Assembly (NCBI RefSeq): GCF_944324615.1
Contig: NZ_CALUWY010000025.1
Span: 1-37,139, forward strand
Direction of reading: 5' to 3'
DNA: 37,139 nucleotides
Source: an uncultured Mailhella sp.
GTDB taxonomy: Bacteria; Desulfobacterota; Desulfovibrionia; Desulfovibrionales; Desulfovibrionaceae
The position numbers and the translations under genes are program-made. Shown here piece by piece: positions 7,724-19,005 of the stretch. Within the stretch, counting starts at the first letter, position 1. Each line of letters starts with the position of its first letter. The notes under the pieces are model-generated. The model searched no databases, was not told where the DNA came from, and saw only the letters and a list, made by a program, of their open reading frames with translations.

Positions 7724-10700
7724 TTACTCCACAACGATGCTTCCGCCCGCGGCATGGGCGTGGATGCTGCGGTTGTACATGGCTTCCGCCTGCACGGCGG
7801 GCAGGGCGTACTCGCCCCTGTTCACCGCGCGCACGACATAGGTGAAGGTGGAAGGTTCCGTACCGAGGGACGTGAAGAATATCATTCTGTCTTCCCGGCG
7901 GTCGGCGCGCGTGCCGCCCGTACCGCCCGTTCCCACGGGAGCGGCAAGTTCCATTTCAAAGCCGCCGGGCAGAAGATCCACGATGGCCACATTGTCCAGC
8001 GTCCCTCCGTAGGCCCTTGCGGTGACGGATACCGTGACCACGTCGCCCTGACGCACGCGCGTCACGGCGTTGCCTTCGCCGTCAAGGTACTTTTTCGTCA
8101 CTTCCATGCCCTCGGAAAGCGCCGTGTCGGGCACCTTGCGGTCGAAGCCCTGATCCGAAACCTCGAAGTACAGGGCGTCTCCGCCTTCAGGCACGGAAAG
8201 CTCGTACGCGGCACAGCCCGGTGCGGAAAGCGTAAGCATGCCGTACAGTTCCTTCGACACGAAGGAGGCTTCCCCGAAACCGGGCTGCATGGCCGTGCAG
8301 CGCAGGGATACGCCCTGAGGCACAGGTTCCGCCTTATCAAGGTCGAGCAGCGCCCGCACGGCAAGGGCGGCGGAAAGGCTCACATAGCCCCCGCCCGTGG
8401 CGTCCACAAGCTCTTCGGACAGCCCGGCGCGCATGTTTTCCAGAAGCACGGGGAAATGCCGCGCCACCACCGAGACCCGCAGGGCCTGAACGGCAAGCGC
8501 GTCCAGCACGCCTCCCCTGAACTCTGCGCCGGGTCTGCCGTACATGGCAATGAAGCCCACGGCGTCCTCATTCATGCGCATGATGGCGCAGCATGCGGCC
8601 ACCAGAGAAGAGGTCACATCCTCCCGCCAGGAGGGGAAGCGTTCTTCCATCTGTTCCACCAGCTGCGAGAGCGCCTGCGTGGTGATGCGCCCCTCGCGGG
8701 TGAGCACCCAGAGGCCGTAGGCCTGGGCGCGCCCTTCCTCCAGCGAGGAGGGCACGCGGTCCAGAATCTTTTCCAGCGCGCCCATGACCTCGGAAAGCAG
8801 GCCTCCGGGAAGCGCGGCCCCCTCCTCATGCAGGGTAAGGAGAAAATCCGCGGCATAGGCCGTGACCAGCACATCCGGTTCGCCTCCCGGCCAGGGCGAC
8901 ACGCCACGCCACTGAAGCGCGCTGCGCACGGCCTGTATGGCGTCATCCAGCCTTTCCCGCACCAGTCTGCGCGCCTCTTCAGGCGAATGCGAGGCATCGG
9001 AAAGAAGCTCGGGCCGGTTCATGAGCAGGGCAAAGGGGAAGGCGCGGCTGATGCGCTGTTCCACGCAGCCGTAGGGATAGGCGTCGAGATAGCGCACAAG
9101 TCCCCGCAGAACGGGCAGAGGCAGCGCCGACACCGAGGCCGAACCCTTTGCCTCGTAAGGATAAAGACTGCGTCCCGTGGAAAGCGTCATGGACGAAGAG
9201 GCCACGCCGACCTTAAGACTCTCGCGCAGGGGAGAAGCCGGACGGACGGACAGGGAAGACTCGCGCGTTGCCAGCACGTCCCCGACCTTCACGGTGAAGC
9301 GCATTTCCGCGTTTCCGGGAATATCCCCCACCTCCACGCGGAAGGGAAGCACCACTTCCGTGCCGGGAGCCACGCTCAGCGTTCCTGCCGGAGCTTCCAC
9401 CACGCGGAGCGCCGCATCGCCCTCCAGAGAAAGCCCGGCTTCCAGCAGCGCGCCCGTATGGTTGGCCACGGCCACGGCCGCCTCGAACACGTCGCCCGGA
9501 GAAGCCAGCAGCGGCATCTGCGGCGTGATCACCACGGGAGCACGCACCGTTGCCCGGGCCTCGGCACTGCCCGCCTCACCGGCCGACGAGGCCACCGCCA
9601 TGACGCGCACCGTGCCGTTGTAATAGCCGGGAACGGGGATTTCCACGGGATTTTCCCCTTCCTTCACATCCACAAGCCCGAGCCAGAAGCTCATGGGAGG
9701 TTCGTTCTTCCGCTTGAAGGGATTGTGGAAACGCCCTCCGGCCATGCCCATGTCCCCGCCGAAGGCGGGCATGCGGAACGAGCCGTGCTCGGGCATGAGC
9801 AGGTCGAACATCTGCATGGTTTCCACCTCAAGCGCCCTGTCGTTGAGCAGGTAGCGCAGAGGATCGGGCGTGGGAAAGGCCGTGAGGCTGAGCACGCCCT
9901 CATCCACGGCGAAGATCAGCGCCTTGCCCGCATGGCGGGAGGAGATGTTTGCGGCAATGACGCCGCCGGGGCGCACAGGTTCGGAAGGCACCGTCACCTT
10001 CAGCCCCATGTCGCGCTGCGCCACATTGACGGAAACAGGCGCCACCGAAAAAACATAGGGCTTCATGAACACATCCTTCGAGTAAAGGGCACGCACAAGG
10101 GACACATGCACATAGGCGCGGCCCTCGAAGTCATGAGGAACCTCGATTTCCTGCACGCTGTCCCCGGCAGGCGCACGGAACCAGCGCCAGGCCTCCACGC
10201 CGTCGCGCTCGAAGGTGACAAGGCCCGTGCCCTCATAGGGGGCGGAAAGGAAAAAGCGCACCTTTTCCCCGGAGACAAGCTCCGTTTTTTCCAGATGCAT
10301 GCGCAACGTGCCCGAAGGCAGTCTTTCCTGCTCCGCAAGGCGCAGATCGTCGTTGCCGGCCACGGTAAAGGGCACCTGCGCCATGACGCGGCCTTCCCCG
10401 TCGCGCACGGAAAGCAGGTATTCGCCGCTTTTTTCCGTGGGCAGGGCAAAGGTGAGGCGGCCTTCCGCATCCACCCTTCTCGACTCGCCGGAAAGAACGC
10501 GGTCCACCGGCGTTTCCTCGTAGCGGTAACGGCCCTCCCTGTCGGTGACGAGGCTGGTCACATAACGCCGCTCCGACACCTGGAAGGAAAGTTCCCCGGG
10601 ATCGACGCGCGCAAGATCGGGCCCCAGAGCCAGAAATTCCAGCCCCGCATCGCTTCCCCGGGGGATGAACTCAAGGTTGCCCCCCGTACCCGTGGGCCTG

Positions 10701-13300
10701 AAGCCCAGCACGAAGCGCAGAGGTGAAAGAAGAAAATCCAGCTCTTCGGTCACGCTACGCCCGCCGCCTGCCTCAAAGCCTTCCACCAGCACATGACAGT
10801 GCAGCGTGCCGCCGCGCAGCTTTTCCAGCGGCAGGGGCAGGACCACGCGGCCTTCCCCGTCGGTGCGGAACTCGCCGAGTTCCATCGTCAGCGCGGAACC
10901 CTGATAGGGCATAGCGTCGTGGAAGGTGAAATCCTCATAGCCCGGGAAGGACAACGGCGCAGGCCACAGGGAAAGGCGGCCGCGCAGACGGCGATCCGCG
11001 GCAGGCATGCCGTAGAGGTTTCTGAGCGAAGCCTCCACCCCGACGGCGGAGGCGCCCAGCCAGCCTCTGCCGGGCGCAGGATCAAGGGCAAGGGAAAGCT
11101 CCATGGTGTCGGGCTGGAACTCCTCCACCCGCACGGCGGCGGAACCCAGCACCACGTCCACACCCTGCCTGTCCGGCGTACGCACATTGAGACGGTAACG
11201 GCCCGAAGGCGCGCTTTCGGGAAGATCCAGACTCAGTTCCGCCAGACCTTCGGGCCCCACGGTGAAGCGGCGCTCCAGCAGCGTACGCTCCGCCGGATCG
11301 AGAAGTTCGGCCACAAAGGGCATGTCGGAAGGCAGCTCCTTCCAGTCGCCGCGGCGCAGCAGCATGCCGAAATGCAGGGTTTCGCCGGGACGGAATATGC
11401 CCCGCTGGCTGAACACATAGGCGTTTATGCCGTCGGCCTCGCTGGTCTGCCCCTGGGTGGGGAAGCGGGAAACGTCCACCTGACGGCTGTAATCATCAAG
11501 GGAAAGCCAGGCCATGTCCTCGCCTTCCGCACTGCGCAGAAGCGCGGTGACGGCAACGGGCCTTTTTTCCCGCGCAAGACCGGAAACGGAAGGAAGCGAG
11601 GCCCGGCCGCGTCTGTCGCTCACGGCCTCGGCCACGGGCTGTCCGTTGGCCCCGAGTATGCGCACCACGGCTCCGGCCACGGGTTCCCCGCGGGAAAGGG
11701 AGCACACGAACACGTCGCGCCCGCCGTCCGCACCTTTCTTGACGATCATGCCCATGTCCGTCACCAGAAGGAAGCGTTCGGCGCGGGCCACCTCCTTTTC
11801 CCCGTCCATGCCCGTAAGCTCAAGGCGCATGAGGCCGTGCCCGTCCCTGAGAAGGGGCGTGACATCCAGCACGGAGAACTGCGGCACACCGGGCGGCGTG
11901 CGTCTGAGGGAAAGCGAACCCTCCCTGCTTTCGGTCACGTTGTCGAGGGGAAGTATCGCCCCGCTGAAGGGCGAAGGCATGGAGGCCAGAAGGCCGAGAT
12001 ACGGATCAAGCACGCGCTGCGTCCGCCAGCGTATGGACGTAAGGCCGCTGGAATGGATGTCCAGCCTGCGTTCTCCTCCCAGGGCAAGCACGTTGCCGGG
12101 CTGGAGGAAATCAAGCTCCGGCCGGAAGGGCGCGGCATGAAACACCTCGTTCCACGAACGCGCCAGGGTATATTCCTCCGAAGGACCGAAGCCTTCGGGC
12201 AGGTGGAAAAGCACATAGGTTCCCGGCTCCGCCACCACGCGGAAGCTCATCCGGTTCACGGCAGCATCGGGGCTCTGCAAGGGCTCCAGCTGCACGGGAC
12301 GGGCGCGGGAGAGCACTTCCTCGTCGATCACCGGGGCCGCCGTCCATACCGTGGGCGACGACGCCCCCTTCTGCAGCGTGCGGGGGAGCTGAAAGGCCTT
12401 TATGTTCCGGGCCACGGCGTCGGGCCGCACCAGAAGGCTTGTTTCCAGACTGAGCCGGTATTCCCCGGCAAGATTCTCATCATGCGCAATCTCAAGGGAA
12501 GAGCGGCTCACGGCAAAAAGCGTGCTTCTGCCGGGGACCGTCACCTGTCCGGCGGCCACTGCGCGCCCTTGGGGCACCTCCCATCCCGTCCCCTTGCCGT
12601 GCACTTCACCGGCAACGCCGGGCAGGGAAAGCGTGACCACGGAAGGCTCGCCTGCCAGAGCCTGCACACGCATTCTCACAAGGCAGGACGTGTCCCCGCT
12701 CCAGACAAATTCCGGCGCGCCGAGGCGCAGCCCTTCGGGAGAAACACGGATCTGCACATCCCGCTCGATCACGCGCCTGTCGGGAGGCGTGGTGAAGGAA
12801 ATGTCGAAGGAAACGGCCCTCTCCCCCGCGGGATCAGGGTCAATCCACAGTCCGCCCTCCAGCCTGAGGGCCGTAAGGGGCGGCGTGGAGAAGGAACATA
12901 CCGGAGCGCTCAGCTTCACGCGGGAAGGCAGGGGCATATTCCTGAGAGAAAGCGTATAGGTCGTGTCCGCAGGCCAGGCCTGCCGGGGACGGAAGGCGAA
13001 CGTCCTGCCGTCTGCCTCCCAGCGCCAGTCGCCCGGCACGTCCGGCTCAAGCTTCACGCCGGTCACCGGCGCTCCGTCCCTTCCGGGACTTGCCGCACAG
13101 CGGCTCGCCCATTCCTTCCCGTAGGCTTTTCTGCACAGGGGTTCATCCGGCTGAATATGCACTCTGAGCGCATCGTCGCCCTCAAGGGGCGCATCAATCA
13201 CGGCCCGGAGAAAGGCCGGAGCCTCCCGCGAGGCGCCGAAGGCGGGAACGGCCATGCAGTACAACAGCAAAAAAAGCGGAAGCGCCATGCGGTAACGCAT
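7724..13300 (-). CDS. Bacterial alpha-2-macroglobulin (thioester protease trap)
   Basis: Very large periplasmic protein of 1858 residues with MG domains, related to E. coli YfhM. It begins with a Sec signal peptide (MRYRMALPLFLLLYCMAVPAFGA), with no convincing lipobox. The thioester motif GCVEQ is intact (C1412, Q1415) within the alpha-helical TED domain, so covalent trapping of attacking proteases should be possible. Upstream MG-domain beta strands and the stretch before the TED domain (about residues 1100-1200, with FNPFKRK-type segments) fit a bait region. I start at ATG 13300 because AGAGGA lies five bases upstream; the frame is open far upstream but without a ribosome site. It is the first gene of a two-gene operon with pbpC. 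Confidence 0.93.
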   Translation of the reverse strand: MRYRMALPLFLLLYCMAVPAFGASREAPAFLRAVIDAPLEGDDALRVHIQPDEPLCRKAYGKEWASRCAASPGRDGAPVTGVKLEPDVPGDWRWEADGRTFAFRPRQAWPADTTYTLSLRNMPLPSRVKLSAPVCSFSTPPLTALRLEGGLWIDPDPAGERAVSFDISFTTPPDRRVIERDVQIRVSPEGLRLGAPEFVWSGDTSCLVRMRVQALAGEPSVVTLSLPGVAGEVHGKGTGWEVPQGRAVAAGQVTVPGRSTLFAVSRSSLEIAHDENLAGEYRLSLETSLLVRPDAVARNIKAFQLPRTLQKGASSPTVWTAAPVIDEEVLSRARPVQLEPLQSPDAAVNRMSFRVVAEPGTYVLFHLPEGFGPSEEYTLARSWNEVFHAAPFRPELDFLQPGNVLALGGERRLDIHSSGLTSIRWRTQRVLDPYLGLLASMPSPFSGAILPLDNVTESREGSLSLRRTPPGVPQFSVLDVTPLLRDGHGLMRLELTGMDGEKEVARAERFLLVTDMGMIVKKGADGGRDVFVCSLSRGEPVAGAVVRILGANGQPVAEAVSDRRGRASLPSVSGLAREKRPVAVTALLRSAEGEDMAWLSLDDYSRQVDVSRFPTQGQTSEADGINAYVFSQRGIFRPGETLHFGMLLRRGDWKELPSDMPFVAELLDPAERTLLERRFTVGPEGLAELSLDLPESAPSGRYRLNVRTPDRQGVDVVLGSAAVRVEEFQPDTMELSLALDPAPGRGWLGASAVGVEASLRNLYGMPAADRRLRGRLSLWPAPLSFPGYEDFTFHDAMPYQGSALTMELGEFRTDGEGRVVLPLPLEKLRGGTLHCHVLVEGFEAGGGRSVTEELDFLLSPLRFVLGFRPTGTGGNLEFIPRGSDAGLEFLALGPDLARVDPGELSFQVSERRYVTSLVTDREGRYRYEETPVDRVLSGESRRVDAEGRLTFALPTEKSGEYLLSVRDGEGRVMAQVPFTVAGNDDLRLAEQERLPSGTLRMHLEKTELVSGEKVRFFLSAPYEGTGLVTFERDGVEAWRWFRAPAGDSVQEIEVPHDFEGRAYVHVSLVRALYSKDVFMKPYVFSVAPVSVNVAQRDMGLKVTVPSEPVRPGGVIAANISSRHAGKALIFAVDEGVLSLTAFPTPDPLRYLLNDRALEVETMQMFDLLMPEHGSFRMPAFGGDMGMAGGRFHNPFKRKNEPPMSFWLGLVDVKEGENPVEIPVPGYYNGTVRVMAVASSAGEAGSAEARATVRAPVVITPQMPLLASPGDVFEAAVAVANHTGALLEAGLSLEGDAALRVVEAPAGTLSVAPGTEVVLPFRVEVGDIPGNAEMRFTVKVGDVLATRESSLSVRPASPLRESLKVGVASSSMTLSTGRSLYPYEAKGSASVSALPLPVLRGLVRYLDAYPYGCVEQRISRAFPFALLMNRPELLSDASHSPEEARRLVRERLDDAIQAVRSALQWRGVSPWPGGEPDVLVTAYAADFLLTLHEEGAALPGGLLSEVMGALEKILDRVPSSLEEGRAQAYGLWVLTREGRITTQALSQLVEQMEERFPSWREDVTSSLVAACCAIMRMNEDAVGFIAMYGRPGAEFRGGVLDALAVQALRVSVVARHFPVLLENMRAGLSEELVDATGGGYVSLSAALAVRALLDLDKAEPVPQGVSLRCTAMQPGFGEASFVSKELYGMLTLSAPGCAAYELSVPEGGDALYFEVSDQGFDRKVPDTALSEGMEVTKKYLDGEGNAVTRVRQGDVVTVSVTARAYGGTLDNVAIVDLLPGGFEMELAAPVGTGGTGGTRADRREDRMIFFTSLGTEPSTFTYVVRAVNRGEYALPAVQAEAMYNRSIHAHAAGGSIVVE

Positions 13301-13685
13301 AAAAATCCTCTCTGCTGAAGGGGTTTGGGCCAAGCATAGAGGAGTTGTCATCTGCTGACAAGGAGGGAAAACTCTCCTTCCCCTCTCTTCCTTCCTTTCT
13401 GACGCGCCCTGTACCGTCGCACATGCTCTTCCCTTCCCCGCCATTCTCTCTTCCTTGCTTTTCCAATCATGCGGGCACGCCCCTCCCTTCCGAAAAGTCT
13501 CTCTCTGCCGTAAACGCGCCGCCATGCGGCAAGGTATGGTGAACACTCCCTTTTCTTTGCCTGTTGCACCCCTCCAGCGATGCCTTTTACGCCCGTACAG
13601 GCCGGAAGAAGTACCAGAAGAGCCCGTTCCTTTGCAGGAAACGGGCTCTTCAAACGGCGGACTCGCCGGAAAAACAAAAAAAGGC
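13301..13685. other. Intergenic region between ybaB end and the alpha-2-macroglobulin start
   Basis: About 385 bases without a supported gene. It holds the minus-strand promoter region of the alpha-2-macroglobulin operon, though no clear -35/-10 pair was seen. A long inverted repeat (GAAGAGCCCGTT / AACGGGCTCTTC, about 13615-13653) lies 33 bases beyond the ybaB stop codon. It lacks a T-run on either strand but may still end or stabilise the dnaX-ybaB transcript. Short open frames here have no ribosome sites. Confidence 0.6.
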
Positions 13686-13997
13686 CTAGAACATGCCGGG
13701 CAGATGAATGCCGCCGGAAATGTTGGCCATCTCGCGTTCGAGGTTGGCACGACCGATGCGCACGGCTTCGTTCACGGCGGTGATCACGAGATCCTGCAGC
13801 ATTTCCGTATCGCCGCTTTCCAGAATGCTCTTGTCGATGGTGATGGACTTCATTTCCTGGCGGCCGTTCATGACCACCTTCACCATGCCGCCGCCGGCGG
13901 AAGCTTCCACGTCCTTTTCGGCCATTTCCTGCTGGAGCTTCGCAATCTTGTTCTGCATCACCTGAGCCTGGCGCAGCAGGTCGTTCATGTTCTTCAT
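13686..13997 (-). CDS. ybaB: YbaB/EbfC family nucleoid-associated protein
   Basis: A 103-residue DNA-binding protein of the YbaB/EbfC family, which forms dimers and coats DNA. The N-terminal coiled helix (MNDLLRQAQVMQNKIAKLQQ) and the signature GGGMVKVVMNGRQEMKSITID are typical, as is the EMANISGGIHLPGMF ending. AGGAGA lies six bases before ATG 13997. It follows dnaX with 48 bases between them, a classic dnaX-ybaB arrangement; recR, the usual third member, is absent. Confidence 0.95.
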   Translation of the reverse strand: MKNMNDLLRQAQVMQNKIAKLQQEMAEKDVEASAGGGMVKVVMNGRQEMKSITIDKSILESGDTEMLQDLVITAVNEAVRIGRANLEREMANISGGIHLPGMF

Positions 13998-14045
13998 GCC
14001 ATGTCTCCTTGAAAGGCAAGGGCCAGCGGCCCTTTTGTTGCGATG

Positions 14046-15881
<1,836 letters not shown>

Positions 15882-16050
15882 AATATATCCGCTCTGGCCG
15901 CGCTCCCTGCGGGGAACACGGCGGATGTGCGGCCCGACAAGGGCCGGAAGTTGCATAAACTCGGGGAAGTTTAAAGCCTGCCCCGGTTCCGGTCAAGGGA
16001 GCGGAAAAAGTCCGCCCGGGCATGCCCGGCAAACCTTTCCGCGTGACGCG

Positions 16051-17004
16051 CTACCTTGCGAGTTCCTGAATCTTGGCAAGCCCGTCCTTGAGCTCCTCGC
16101 GTATCTTGCCGATGAGCGCCTCGGCCTGCGGGCTGAGGTGCTTGTGATGCCTGAGCAGAATGCCGTTGTGCACCGGGGGAAGAATGCCGTCCAGAGGATA
16201 GGAGCGCAGCCCTTCCCCCAGATTGCCGTATTTGCTGGCCATGAGACACAGCTCGTCCATGACGGCCACCCCCATGCCCTGTTTCACATAACGCAGCATG
16301 AGATGATAGTTGTTCACGCTGAGCACCGTCTGCAGCGGCCGGGAAAGGGAGGCAAGGGAGGTGTCGAAATACTGGTCGCCGCCCTCCTCCATGTTCTCGG
16401 CCAGAAAGGAAATGAACGGAAGACGGATGAGATCCTCCTCCGTGGGCCTTTCGGGCAGGCCGAACTCGTTGTCCTCCCGCGCAATGAGCAGAGGCTTGGA
16501 CGTGAAAAGTTCCTCAAGGTGACAGTTCGGCACTTCACGGGTGATGCCGGTAAGGCCGAAATCCACACGGGAACTGACCACATCCTCCACGGTTTCATAG
16601 GGCAGCGCGCGCCGTATCTTGATGCGCACCTCGGGGTGTTCCCTGCGGAATGCCGCAATGACTCGCACAACTCGTGCCGAAAAGGGCAAATTGCTGGAAA
16701 TGCTGATGGTTCCGCGCAGTACTCCCGACGGGGAACTGATGTCGGACTTCATTCCGCGTAAAAGTTCAAAGGTGGAAATAGTCCAGGAAAGAAGGCGCTC
16801 CCCTTCGGGCGTGATCCGCAGCCTTTTCATGTATCTATCGAATAATACAGTATCTAATTGCTGCTCAAGCTGTCTGATCTGCCAGCTGATGGTGGAGGGG
16901 TTCCTGTTCATGAGCTGGGCGGCCTTGCGTATGCTGCCCGTTTTGGCCGTGTAGTAAAACCCGCGTAAATGCTGAAAAAAATCGCCACCCAGTTCTTCAA
17001 TCAT
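16051..17004 (-). CDS. LysR-family transcriptional regulator, divergent from the flavoprotein operon
   Basis: A 317-residue LysR-type regulator. The N-terminal winged helix-turn-helix (about residues 12-70) shows FYYTAKTGSIRKAAQLMNRN, PSTISWQIRQLEQQL and LFDRYMKRLRITPEGERLL. The rest is the two-lobed effector domain (RGTISISSNLPFS..., GMGVAVMDELCLM). ATG 17004 is chosen because GGGAGG lies seven bases upstream; an ATG at 17019 lacks a ribosome site. It is transcribed away from the flavoprotein gene starting at 17214, the usual geometry for a LysR activator and its target. A T-N11-A box at 17046-17058 lies in the shared promoter region, and an identical copy precedes the ferredoxin/flavoprotein/permease operon at 21354. 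I infer it controls both, with the effector probably the substrate of that pathway. Confidence 0.93.
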   Translation of the reverse strand: MIEELGGDFFQHLRGFYYTAKTGSIRKAAQLMNRNPSTISWQIRQLEQQLDTVLFDRYMKRLRITPEGERLLSWTISTFELLRGMKSDISSPSGVLRGTISISSNLPFSARVVRVIAAFRREHPEVRIKIRRALPYETVEDVVSSRVDFGLTGITREVPNCHLEELFTSKPLLIAREDNEFGLPERPTEEDLIRLPFISFLAENMEEGGDQYFDTSLASLSRPLQTVLSVNNYHLMLRYVKQGMGVAVMDELCLMASKYGNLGEGLRSYPLDGILPPVHNGILLRHHKHLSPQAEALIGKIREELKDGLAKIQELAR

Positions 17005-17043
17005 GGCCGAGCCTCCCATGTCTGAATCGAGCTGAACCGTTGC

Positions 17044-17086
17044 TGTATGATTTCATCAAACAATAAAATTTTTTTTTCGATTTGAC
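17044..17086 (+). promoter_or_regulatory. Predicted LysR operator/promoter module, copy 1
   Basis: The 20-mer TGTATGATTTCATCAAACAA (17044-17063) contains a dyad TGAT-TTC-ATCA that is also a T-N11-A LysR box (17046-17058). Thirteen bases later comes TCGATTTGAC, which with the next base gives a -35-like TTGACA (17082-17087). No good -10 hexamer follows, which fits an activator-dependent promoter. The same module recurs at 21090-21132 with identical spacing. Confidence 0.75.
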
Positions 17087-17098
17087 AACTGAAGTCCT

Positions 17099-17115
17099 TT
17101 TTGTGAAATCATAGA
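17099..17115 (+). promoter_or_regulatory. Inverted partial copy of the LysR operator
   Basis: TTGTGAAATCATAGA matches the reverse complement of the operator (TTGATGAAATCATA) with one base missing. It lies about 57 bases downstream of the first box and between it and the flavoprotein gene. LysR proteins commonly bind a recognition site plus a second, weaker site near the promoter, and this could be that second site. Confidence 0.45.
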
Positions 17116-17213
17116 CGCGACGGGAATGATTCCACGCGACAGCCCCTTCCGTTGTCCCCGCCCGCTGCCGCGCCTCTTTCCCACCGACGTATTTTCAGAA
17201 TCAGGGAGGAGTC

Positions 17214-18881
17214 ATGAAAAGTTCAACTCATCCGCTTGGCACGATGATCGAAACGGATGTGCTCGTTATCGGCTCCGGCGCATCCGGCTGCGGCGCGGCT
17301 CTGGGCGCGCGCGAGCAGGGTCTGGATGTCGTGCTGCTGGATAAAGGCAAGCTGGAAAGTTCCGGCTGTATCGGTGGCGGCAACGACCACTACATGGCCA
17401 TCCTGGACGAAAAGGGAACGCCTTTCGACACCGCCGAAGACCTTGTGAAGTTCTACGCCAAGCCTCTGAACGGCTGGACGCCCGCCATGCTCACCAACGG
17501 CTGGTACAACCACATGGTGCACATGCTCAAGCGTCTTGAAAAGTGCGGCGTGGAGTTCAGCAAGAACACCGACGGCACCTACAAGCGTACCCAGGGCTTC
17601 GGCCAGCCCGGCACCTGGTGGGTCCACATCGCCAACGGCATGACCATCAAGCGCGTCATGGCCCGCATCGTGCGCGATTCCGGCGTCCATGTGCTCGACC
17701 GCATCATGGCCATGAAGATCCTCACCGACGGCGGCAAGGCCTGCGGCGTTCTCGGCTGGAACGTGGTGACCGGCGAATATGTCATCATCCGCGCCAAGAC
17801 CGTGGTTTCCGCTCAGGGTCGTTCTTCCACCCGCGGCTACAACAACTCTACGCACAACCCCTACAACGTGTGGATGTACCCCTACAACACGGGCGCGGGC
17901 GTGGTGCTCGGCTATGATGCCGGCGCCGCCGTCACCGAACTCGACACCTATCAGCGCGCCACCATGGAACCCAAGGGCTACGGCTGCCCCGGCATGAACG
18001 GCATCAACAGCTCCGGTGCGCATGAAATCAGCGCCGTGGGCGAACGCTTCATGTTCAAGTACGACCCCATGGGTGAAAACGGCGTACGCAACAACCAGAT
18101 TCAGGGTACCTACCAGGAACAGCTGGAGGGCAACGGGCCGCCCTTCTACATGGACATGCGCCATGTCGACCCTGAAATCGTGCATGAACTGCAATACATC
18201 CTCATGCCCGGCGACAAGGCCACCTTCGGCGACTGGGCCGACTGCACCGGCACCGACTTCCAGCACAAGCTTCTGGAAGTGGAAATCGGCGAACTCATCT
18301 TCGGCGGCACCATCGCGGTGAACGATCAGTTCGAGACCACCATTCCCGGACTGTTCTGCGGCAGTATCTTCCTGTACTGCTCCGGCGCCATGTGCGGCGG
18401 CTTCGAAGCTGGCCGTCAGGCTGCGCTCAAGGCTTCCGGCATGGAACAGGCCGGAAAGATCGACGAAGACCTCGCGGCTCAGGTGAAGTCCTCCATCTTC
18501 GCCCCCCTCGGCAACGACCAGGAACTGACCTATCAGGAACTGGAAGAAGCCGCCCGCAACGTCATGATGTACTATATGGGCTTCCGCCGCTCCATGGCCG
18601 GCATGGAACGTGCTCTGGAAAAGATCACCTTCCTGGAAGATCAGATTCCCCAGCTCCATGCAGACAGCCTGCGCGACCTCATGCGCTGCCACGAATCGTG
18701 CGAAGTGCTCAAGGTCTGCGAACTGGCCATCAAGGCCACCATGGAACGCAAGGAATCGGGCCGCTGCGTGTACAAGATCATTGATTACCCCAAGATCAAT
18801 CCCGACATGGCAAAGCCCCTGCTTCTCATCAAGGGCGAAAACGGCACCGAGTACCACTGGGGCAAGGCCCCTCTTCTGTAG
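17214..18881 (+). CDS. AprA/fumarate-reductase-like FAD flavoprotein (module 1)
   Basis: A 555-residue cytoplasmic FAD-dependent oxidoreductase with no signal peptide. The FAD dinucleotide motif is GSGASG at residues 20-25, followed by the ERSG-like segment LESSGCIGGGND that resembles adenylylsulfate reductase alpha. The C-terminal helical region (about residues 480-520, DLMRCHESCEVLKVCEL then ERKESGR) also matches AprA (DLHELMRCWEN, FREESR). The HPTG motif of true fumarate reductases is absent, and by hand alignment the arginine that AprA has shortly before GRGPIYMD is not conserved (here GNGPPFYMD). It is therefore probably not an APS, fumarate or succinate enzyme; its substrate is unknown. 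GGGAGGAG precedes ATG 17214. It is followed by the NAD(P)H oxidoreductase gene, its likely electron partner. Confidence 0.88.
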   Translation: MKSSTHPLGTMIETDVLVIGSGASGCGAALGAREQGLDVVLLDKGKLESSGCIGGGNDHYMAILDEKGTPFDTAEDLVKFYAKPLNGWTPAMLTNGWYNHMVHMLKRLEKCGVEFSKNTDGTYKRTQGFGQPGTWWVHIANGMTIKRVMARIVRDSGVHVLDRIMAMKILTDGGKACGVLGWNVVTGEYVIIRAKTVVSAQGRSSTRGYNNSTHNPYNVWMYPYNTGAGVVLGYDAGAAVTELDTYQRATMEPKGYGCPGMNGINSSGAHEISAVGERFMFKYDPMGENGVRNNQIQGTYQEQLEGNGPPFYMDMRHVDPEIVHELQYILMPGDKATFGDWADCTGTDFQHKLLEVEIGELIFGGTIAVNDQFETTIPGLFCGSIFLYCSGAMCGGFEAGRQAALKASGMEQAGKIDEDLAAQVKSSIFAPLGNDQELTYQELEEAARNVMMYYMGFRRSMAGMERALEKITFLEDQIPQLHADSLRDLMRCHESCEVLKVCELAIKATMERKESGRCVYKIIDYPKINPDMAKPLLLIKGENGTEYHWGKAPLL

Positions 18882-19005
18882 AGCCCTTTCCGTCTGAAAC
18901 CGTCCCGGGGCCGAGGCCCCGCGCGGTTTCCCGGCGCCGGAACCGGCTTCCGGACGCCTCCCTCCCCGGAAAAGGGAGCGGATCAGTCACTCAAGGAGTA
19001 TTATC

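Noticed and set aside
7511..13318. Very long plus-strand open frames opposite pbpC and the alpha-2-macroglobulin gene (over 800 and 1000 codons)
   Set aside because: They lie antisense to clearly conserved proteins, are rich in His, Arg, Gly and Pro as expected from complementing GC-rich codons, and show no domain or ribosome site.
15882..16050. SRP RNA gene upstream of dnaX, as found in some bacteria
   Set aside because: The conserved GGTC-AGG-CCGGAAGGAAGCAG core was not found on either strand.
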